Positions 31,538-36,097 of a stretch of 36,097 bases of DNA are shown piece after piece. Source of the DNA: an uncultured Prevotellaceae bacterium (lineage in GTDB: Bacteria; Bacteroidota; Bacteroidia; Bacteroidales; Bacteroidaceae); the NCBI GenBank assembly GCA_947306845.1, contig CAMZHP010000004.1:1-36097 (forward strand). The letters run 5' to 3'. The position numbers were made by a program, and so were the translations under genes. How positions within the stretch are numbered: the first letter of the stretch is position 1; the number at the start of each line of letters is the position of its first letter. Below the pieces are notes generated by a model. The model was not told the DNA's origin, did no database searches, and saw only the letters and a program-made list of their open reading frames with translations.

Positions 31538-32734
31538 ATGAAACTTTCTGTCGTTATCGTCAATTATAATGTGAAGCATTACCTATGCCAATGTCTTGAA
31601 AGTCTCAGAAGGGCTTTGAAAGATATTGAGGCGGAGATTGTTGTCGTTGACAACCACTCACGTGACGGTAGCATTGCCTATGTGAAAGCCTTCTTTCCCG
31701 AAGTGATATACATCGAGAGTAACCATAACCTGGGTTTCGCAAGGGCCAATAATGTTGCCATCAGGCAAAGTAAAGGCAATTATGTGCTGCTGCTCAATCC
31801 TGATACCATCGTAGGAGAGCAAACTATCAAGAAAGTGCTGAAGTGGATGGACTGCCATCCTGAGGCTGGCGCTACAGGCGTGAAAATGCTCAAGTCGGAT
31901 GGCGACAAAGCCATGGAATCGAGAAGAGGTCTTCCTACTCCTATGACAGCCTTTTACAAAATGTCAGGTCTTTGCCGCCATTTCCCAGGACATCGGAAGA
32001 TGGGGCATTACTATATGAGCTATTTGCCATGGGACCAGCCTGCCGAGATAGAGGTGGTGAGCGGGGCTTTCTGTATGCTGAGAAAGACGGCTTTGGAGCA
32101 AGTGGGCTTGCTCGACGAGGATTTCTTCATGTATGGCGAGGATATCGACTTGTCATACAGGTTGATCAAAGGAGGCTATCATAACTGGTATCTGCCAGAG
32201 ACCATACTCCACTACAAAGGAGAGAGTACACAGAAATCGTCTTTCCGATATGTGCATGTGTTCTATGAGGCCATGCTCATCTTTTTCCGAAAACACTACG
32301 GAGGAGCTTCCTTGTGGCTGACCATTCCTATCAAAACGGCCATATATCTCAAAGCCACATGGGCACTCATTCAGATGCAGACACAGAAAGCCCGCAAAGC
32401 ACTTGGATTCTTCAGTACCAGAAGGCGTGAACCTGAATATGTGTTCTTCGGGTCTGAGCAATCTATACGCCAATGCCGCGAACTGGCAAGGAAAAAGGGA
32501 CTGGCAGCTTCTTTTGTCGTTGCTGATAACATGTCTATGCCCAATGGTCATGTCGGATGGTCTGACCAAAAGGAAAACACACGGAATCCCCAATATATGG
32601 TATATGACGTGGAAGCTTATCCCTTTGAGGTCATATTGGGCATATTTGAGAAAAATCATCTTCCTGGTGTATATGTAGGTACTTATCATCCAAAGACACA
32701 AACCATTATCACTGCAGAGGAGATACTAAGATGA
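31538..32734 (+). CDS. GT2 family glycosyltransferase with an extra C-terminal domain
   Basis: A 398-residue protein. The GT-A domain shows SVVIVNYN at residues 4-11, VVDNHSRDGS, the DXD-like region LLLNPDT, and EDIDLSYRLIKGG near residue 200. These match rhamnosyl/WbbL-type family 2 enzymes that add sugars to cell-surface glycans. After an amphipathic stretch (about 245-285) comes a further domain of about 100 residues, EYVFFGSEQSIRQCRELARK to the end, with the look of a nucleotide- or CoA-binding-type fold. I do not recognise it with certainty. The ATG at 31538 is chosen, because the upstream in-frame ATG overlaps the preceding gene. It overlaps the next gene by four bases. Confidence 0.85.
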   Translation: MKLSVVIVNYNVKHYLCQCLESLRRALKDIEAEIVVVDNHSRDGSIAYVKAFFPEVIYIESNHNLGFARANNVAIRQSKGNYVLLLNPDTIVGEQTIKKVLKWMDCHPEAGATGVKMLKSDGDKAMESRRGLPTPMTAFYKMSGLCRHFPGHRKMGHYYMSYLPWDQPAEIEVVSGAFCMLRKTALEQVGLLDEDFFMYGEDIDLSYRLIKGGYHNWYLPETILHYKGESTQKSSFRYVHVFYEAMLIFFRKHYGGASLWLTIPIKTAIYLKATWALIQMQTQKARKALGFFSTRRREPEYVFFGSEQSIRQCRELARKKGLAASFVVADNMSMPNGHVGWSDQKENTRNPQYMVYDVEAYPFEVILGIFEKNHLPGVYVGTYHPKTQTIITAEEILR

Positions 32735-33252
32735 AGGAGGATTTAGCAGGAATACAATTACGACTGAGAGCCCTTGAACCAGAGGATCTCGATTTTCTCT
32801 ATTCCATCGAAAATGATGAGAGTCTTTGGGATTTTGGATGCGCTAATGTGCCATATTCTAAATACTCTCTCAATAATTACATCCTTAACGGAACTTGCGA
32901 TATCTTTGCTGATAAGCAAATGAGGCTTTTGATGGAAAACGGAGAAAGGATGCCTGTCGGGTTGATAGACCTTTTCAATTTCGAGCCTAAGCACCTACGG
33001 GCGGAGGTGGGCATCGTGGTTGCTAAGAATTATCGGCATTCTGGCTATGGGCATCGAGCCCTCCAACAGATTGTTGCTTATGCAAGACATACACTTCATC
33101 TTCACCAGCTATATGTTATTGTCGACAATGAAAACACATATTCAAAAAAACTCTTTGAGGGAGTGGGATTCACTGTGGGCGCTACTTTGAAAGACTGGGT
33201 ATTGAAAGACAATCATTACGTGGATGCAGTGATGATGCATTTTTTCCTGTAA
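32731..33252 (+). CDS. GNAT family N-acetyltransferase
   Basis: A 173-residue cytosolic protein of the RimJ/RimL-like GNAT type. It opens IQLRLRALEPEDLDFLYSIEND, seen here as LRLRALEPEDLDFLY. The acetyl-CoA loop RHSGYGHRAL fits RxxGxG, and NENTYSKKLFEGVGF is the usual last helix and strand. It transfers acetyl from acetyl-CoA to an amine; related enzymes act on ribosomal protein N-termini, spermidine or nucleotide sugars. It overlaps the glycosyltransferase as ATGA (32731-32734), so a sugar substrate is possible, though not shown. Confidence 0.88.
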   Translation: MKEDLAGIQLRLRALEPEDLDFLYSIENDESLWDFGCANVPYSKYSLNNYILNGTCDIFADKQMRLLMENGERMPVGLIDLFNFEPKHLRAEVGIVVAKNYRHSGYGHRALQQIVAYARHTLHLHQLYVIVDNENTYSKKLFEGVGFTVGATLKDWVLKDNHYVDAVMMHFFL

Positions 33253-33267
33253 AAAAAAACAGAAAAG

Positions 33268-33299
33268 TTTGGTTATTCAGATTTTTTCTCCTACCTTTG
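33268..33299 (+). promoter_or_regulatory. Promoter of the tRNA-Asp pair
   Basis: TTTG (33268-33271) and TACCTTTG (33292-33299) are separated by 20 bases, a full Bacteroidetes consensus. The first tRNA begins 29 bases downstream. The -7 element and the CATCCGC that follows are identical to those at the tRNA-Val promoter. Confidence 0.85.
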
Positions 33300-33328
33300 C
33301 ATCCGCAAATCAGAACAACCACGAAATT

Positions 33329-33405
33329 GGTGCGTTAGTTCAGTTGGTTAGAATGCCGGCCTGTCACGCCGGAGGTCACGGGTCCGAGTCCCGTACGCAC
33401 CGCCA
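33329..33405 (+). tRNA. tRNA-Asp (GTC), copy 1
   Basis: The acceptor GGTGCGT pairs with ACGCACC (33395-33401), discriminator G33402, CCA encoded at 33403-33405. The anticodon stem CCGGC/GCCGG encloses CTGTCAC, anticodon GTC. The T stem CGGGT/CCCG closes around a standard TCCGAGT loop. Confidence 0.94.
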
Positions 33406-33417
33406 ACAGTTCTGATT

Positions 33418-33494
33418 GGTGCGTTAGTTCAGTTGGTTAGAATGCCGGCCTGTCACGCCGGAGGTCACGGGTCCGAGTCCCGTACGCACCGCCA
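33418..33494 (+). tRNA. tRNA-Asp (GTC), copy 2
   Basis: Identical in every base to copy 1, discriminator G33491 and CCA at 33492-33494. It lies 12 bases after copy 1 and is cotranscribed with it from the promoter at 33268-33299. Confidence 0.94.
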
Positions 33495-33524
33495 AAAAGG
33501 AGATCTTGATGGTCTCCTTTTTTT
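33494..33524. terminator. Bidirectional terminator between tRNA-Asp and the AddB-like gene
   Basis: AAAAAGGAGA (33494-33503) pairs with TCTCCTTTTT (33513-33522) around a nine-base loop. T-runs on both strands let it end both the tRNA transcript and the leftward nuclease gene. Confidence 0.85.
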
Positions 33525-33542
33525 GTGGGCCTGCGGATCAAC

Positions 33543-36097
33543 CTAGTTGGCAGGGTTTTGGTCCCCACATATATCCGAATAGATGCAATTTACACAGCGC
33601 TTTCGTTCGGTAGTAGGCTCAAAAGCCTTTTGGGGTTCCATGATTTCTGCAATCAGTGCAGAAAGATGCTGCTCAAAGGCTTCTATGTATGGTTGGATGT
33701 CTTTGATTTCCTGATTTCCGAATTTCAGCACCGGACTGTAGTTGTCTTGCTGAGTTTTCTGAATGAAGAGCAGAGCAGGGCTTACCTCCAGTCCATTGGG
33801 GTTGATGGCCGTGTCGCCTCTCACAATCATGGAGTAGAGCATGGCTTGGAGGTAGTAGTCACTATGGTTGTCAATTTTGTTGCTGTCAAATACATCATCT
33901 ATGCCTGAGAGGCTGGCTTTCACGTCTTTGACTCCGGTCTTGTAGTCTACGACACGGATGCGGCGCTCACCGTCGCTGTCTGTCACCTCATCCAGACGGT
34001 CAATGCGTCCTCCTACCTTCAATTGCCGTTTCCCCTCACTGGTCTCCACCTCGATGGTGGTGAAGACATCACCCTCAAGACCACGGATGGTGAAAGGAGC
34101 AAGGTCATGGTCTATCTTCATCAATTGGCGGAGATAATGGTGGATTACCTTGATGTTGATTAACTGAAGTCCGTTGAGGTCGGGCACCTTGTTGCCATCC
34201 GGATTTTTGAACAAGTGCTTCATGATGGCTTTGTTGAGGTTGCGCTCGATGATGGATGGGTCTTTTAAGACATGGTCAATCATCGATTGGCTGATGTCGT
34301 GTCCTCCAAGGGCGAACACGTCCTTGGCCATGAGGTGCTCACGGTCTACACCCGTAATCTCGTCATAAATCATTTGAGAGGCATCGTGGAAGATGTTGCC
34401 AAACTTCAAATTATCCATCACATCGCTTTCATCATTGGGTTCCTTGATGCCTGCCACATAATTGTAGAAGAACAGCAAGGGGCACCGCAGATAGCGGTTG
34501 ATGGCGGTAGGAGAAAGTGTGGTCATCGAATGGAGACACCGCATCACCGCTTCACTTTTCTTTATGGGGCGTCGCTGGCGTATGGTGGGCATCTGATGGG
34601 AATAGAGTACACGTTTGTCGATAGCATGCACGCCCTCCAGCAGCAACTGAAGCATGAATCGGCTCCTCTCACCCGTGTTTTTCTTCTCAGGGGCATTGCC
34701 ATACATGATGGTCACATCGCCCGCGCGCTGAATCATCCTGAAGAAATAGTAGGCATAAAGCCCAACCTTGTTGTCGATGGTGCTCAGCCCGAAAGCGTGG
34801 CGGATGGAGTGGGGGATGAACGAGGGACTGTCGAGACCTTTGGGCATGTTGCCCTCGTTGCATGACAAGACAAGCAGGTGGTCGAAGTCAAGGTTGCGGG
34901 TCTCGAGGACACCCATCACCTGCAGACCGACGGCAGGCTCGCCGTGGAAAGGTATGCTGACAGTGGACTGCAACTGGCGTATCAGGCGTTGGTGGGTCGT
35001 GGGGTCGCATTTCAGGTCTCCGCTGGCAAGCAGGGTATGGAGGCGGTTGATGAGCGTATAGGCGCGGAACAGCGACTCATGGGTCAGCGGGTCGGTGAGT
35101 TGTGCCTGCTGCACGGCCATGGCCACATGGCGGATGATGTCGAGCAGCCATTGGTTGGTCTCACGGTTGGCGTCATATTCTTGGGATGGGTCCGACGAAA
35201 GAGCAAGGTCACGGAACAGCATCCTCAGACCGTCGTCGAGCGACAACTCTTCGCGTGAAGGGTAATAGCGGTGCTCGGTCACCAACTTCTCGCACAGTTC
35301 TGAGGATTGGTCGGAGATATACATGGCATAGGGATGGCGGAGCAGGCTGATGACGAATTTCTGGCGGTACTTGTCTTTGCCTGACCTGCCAAACAGGGAG
35401 AGTTCGAGCAGTTGGACAATCAGGGAGGAGACGGCTGTTTGGCCGAGCGGGAAACCAGATGTGATGTTGACTTCCTCCACTTCAGTGGGGATACTGTGGA
35501 TGAGGGTGGGGAGAAGCCCCTCGTTGCAGAGGACGATGGCGGTGCGGTTGCCGTCTTTCACACGGCGCTCGTCCTGAAGCCATTGCCCCACATAGCGGGC
35601 CTGGATGCTGTCGGTCGAGGCTCCGATATAAGATATGTGTTTCTCTCGCTCCGTATTGCTCAGGTTGTTGTAGATGGCATCGTCGTCGCTGTCAAGGAGG
35701 TTGGGGAACTCGTTCATGAACCTGCGGATGGAGGCGCCTGCCTCGTTGTCGTTTTCCATGTAGAAGCGGTCGTAGTCCCAGTAGAACCCCACTTCGCATT
35801 CTCGGCGAAGACGGCGGAAGAGCTGCCGCTCCACTTCCTGAAGGGCGTTGAAGCCGACAAAGAGATAGGTGCTTTTGCCAAAATCAATGGAGGTGTCTTC
35901 CACTACCGAACGAAACAGGGCTCCCTCGTAGCAGAGTCCTTGCTGGCGTAGTTGTTTGTTGTAATGGGTGTAGATATCGCCGAAACGGCTCCAAAGATTG
36001 AGAAATTTCTCCTTCAGTTGTGTATTGTGATGCTCGTTGAAATCCTTGAAAAAAGACTTGAGCACTTTTATCTGCTCATCGCTGAGATAATCGATGC
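33543..36097 (-). CDS. AddB-like helicase-nuclease subunit, C-terminal part
   Basis: At least 850 residues, open to the right edge; the true start is outside the window. A GTG at 36065 lies inside an open frame (IDYLSDEQIKV) and is not the start. The C-terminal third is a PD-(D/E)XK nuclease of the AddB/RecB type: GNIFHDASQMIYDE, then RVVDYKTG with the catalytic D and K, and YYLQAMLYS. An AddB-type 4Fe-4S cluster is indicated by one Cys before the nuclease (YLRCPLLFF, near 34480) and CVNCIYSDIC at the end. The N-terminal part looks like the inactivated helicase of AddB (HLLVLSCNEGNMPKG, MIQRAGDVTIMYG). With AddA it resects DNA double-strand breaks. addA is probably just beyond the edge. Confidence 0.85.
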   Translation of the reverse strand, partial: IDYLSDEQIKVLKSFFKDFNEHHNTQLKEKFLNLWSRFGDIYTHYNKQLRQQGLCYEGALFRSVVEDTSIDFGKSTYLFVGFNALQEVERQLFRRLRRECEVGFYWDYDRFYMENDNEAGASIRRFMNEFPNLLDSDDDAIYNNLSNTEREKHISYIGASTDSIQARYVGQWLQDERRVKDGNRTAIVLCNEGLLPTLIHSIPTEVEEVNITSGFPLGQTAVSSLIVQLLELSLFGRSGKDKYRQKFVISLLRHPYAMYISDQSSELCEKLVTEHRYYPSREELSLDDGLRMLFRDLALSSDPSQEYDANRETNQWLLDIIRHVAMAVQQAQLTDPLTHESLFRAYTLINRLHTLLASGDLKCDPTTHQRLIRQLQSTVSIPFHGEPAVGLQVMGVLETRNLDFDHLLVLSCNEGNMPKGLDSPSFIPHSIRHAFGLSTIDNKVGLYAYYFFRMIQRAGDVTIMYGNAPEKKNTGERSRFMLQLLLEGVHAIDKRVLYSHQMPTIRQRRPIKKSEAVMRCLHSMTTLSPTAINRYLRCPLLFFYNYVAGIKEPNDESDVMDNLKFGNIFHDASQMIYDEITGVDREHLMAKDVFALGGHDISQSMIDHVLKDPSIIERNLNKAIMKHLFKNPDGNKVPDLNGLQLINIKVIHHYLRQLMKIDHDLAPFTIRGLEGDVFTTIEVETSEGKRQLKVGGRIDRLDEVTDSDGERRIRVVDYKTGVKDVKASLSGIDDVFDSNKIDNHSDYYLQAMLYSMIVRGDTAINPNGLEVSPALLFIQKTQQDNYSPVLKFGNQEIKDIQPYIEAFEQHLSALIAEIMEPQKAFEPTTERKRCVNCIYSDICGDQNPAN

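Larger units (their letters stand above)
33326..33495 (+). repeat. Tandem duplication of an 81-base tRNA-Asp unit
   Basis: Bases 33326-33406 and 33415-33495 are identical, with an eight-base spacer (period 89). Each copy holds one complete tRNA-Asp gene with encoded CCA. Confidence 0.9.

Noticed and set aside
35412..35951. 179-codon open frame on the plus strand
   Set aside because: Antisense to the AddB-like gene, one of several long frames that mirror its codon use.
36063..36065. GTG start of the AddB-like gene
   Set aside because: The frame stays open to the window edge and the family is longer, so the start lies outside.

Overview
The window looks like two unrelated genomes joined at about position 2070. 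Bases 1 to about 2070 are Clostridia-like, probably Lachnospiraceae. They hold the 3' end of glnS, two small genes of unknown function and the first 144 codons of guaB, and each complete start is preceded by a strong AGGAGG-type ribosome binding site. Within the guaB frame the sequence then switches abruptly to the last third of a Bacteroidetes Omp85-family outer-membrane barrel. From there to the end everything is Bacteroidales, most likely Prevotella or a close relative. Genes lack Shine-Dalgarno sites, promoters are of the TTTG / TAnnTTTG type, and the gene families are typical of that order. The simplest reading is a metagenomic assembly chimera, not gene fusion or transfer.

Bacteroidales part, left to right: tRNA-Val and tRNA-Tyr with their own promoter and terminator; a very large secreted PL11 rhamnogalacturonan lyase with a C-terminal dockerin-like pair (3064-7458); a leftward six-gene operon (12078 to 7495) of a DUF3298 lipoprotein, rsmG, an MBL-fold hydrolase, ruvC, a ModF/PhrA-like tandem ABC ATPase and a small secreted protein; a rightward redox pair, a NapH-NapG-like fused polyferredoxin and a Tat-signal aldo/keto reductase with two 4Fe-4S motifs; xseB and a small unknown gene; an envelope block (FadL-like barrel, lptC, CNNM/CorC-type protein, ppiD); a GHL10 glycosidase lipoprotein; a leftward replication operon (dnaN, DEDDh exonuclease, small acidic protein) divergent from an OB-fold DUF3127 protein with an SSB-like tail; a second GHL10 glycosidase; a rightward run of cstA, small barrel, recR, membrane protein, GT2 glycosyltransferase and GNAT acetyltransferase; two identical tandem tRNA-Asp genes; and an AddB-like nuclease running off the right edge.

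Most of this is chromosomal housekeeping. The points most worth a second look are the chimeric junction, the polyferredoxin/Tat-AKR pair as a possible undescribed envelope redox system, the SSB-tailed DUF3127 protein beside dnaN, and a 9-bp-period array of six CTAG sites forming an imperfect palindrome at 26497-26550. I saw no CRISPR array, insertion sequence, prophage or rRNA. No gene-free stretch exceeds 300 bases; the longest, 16005-16226 and 25786-26014, are described as features.
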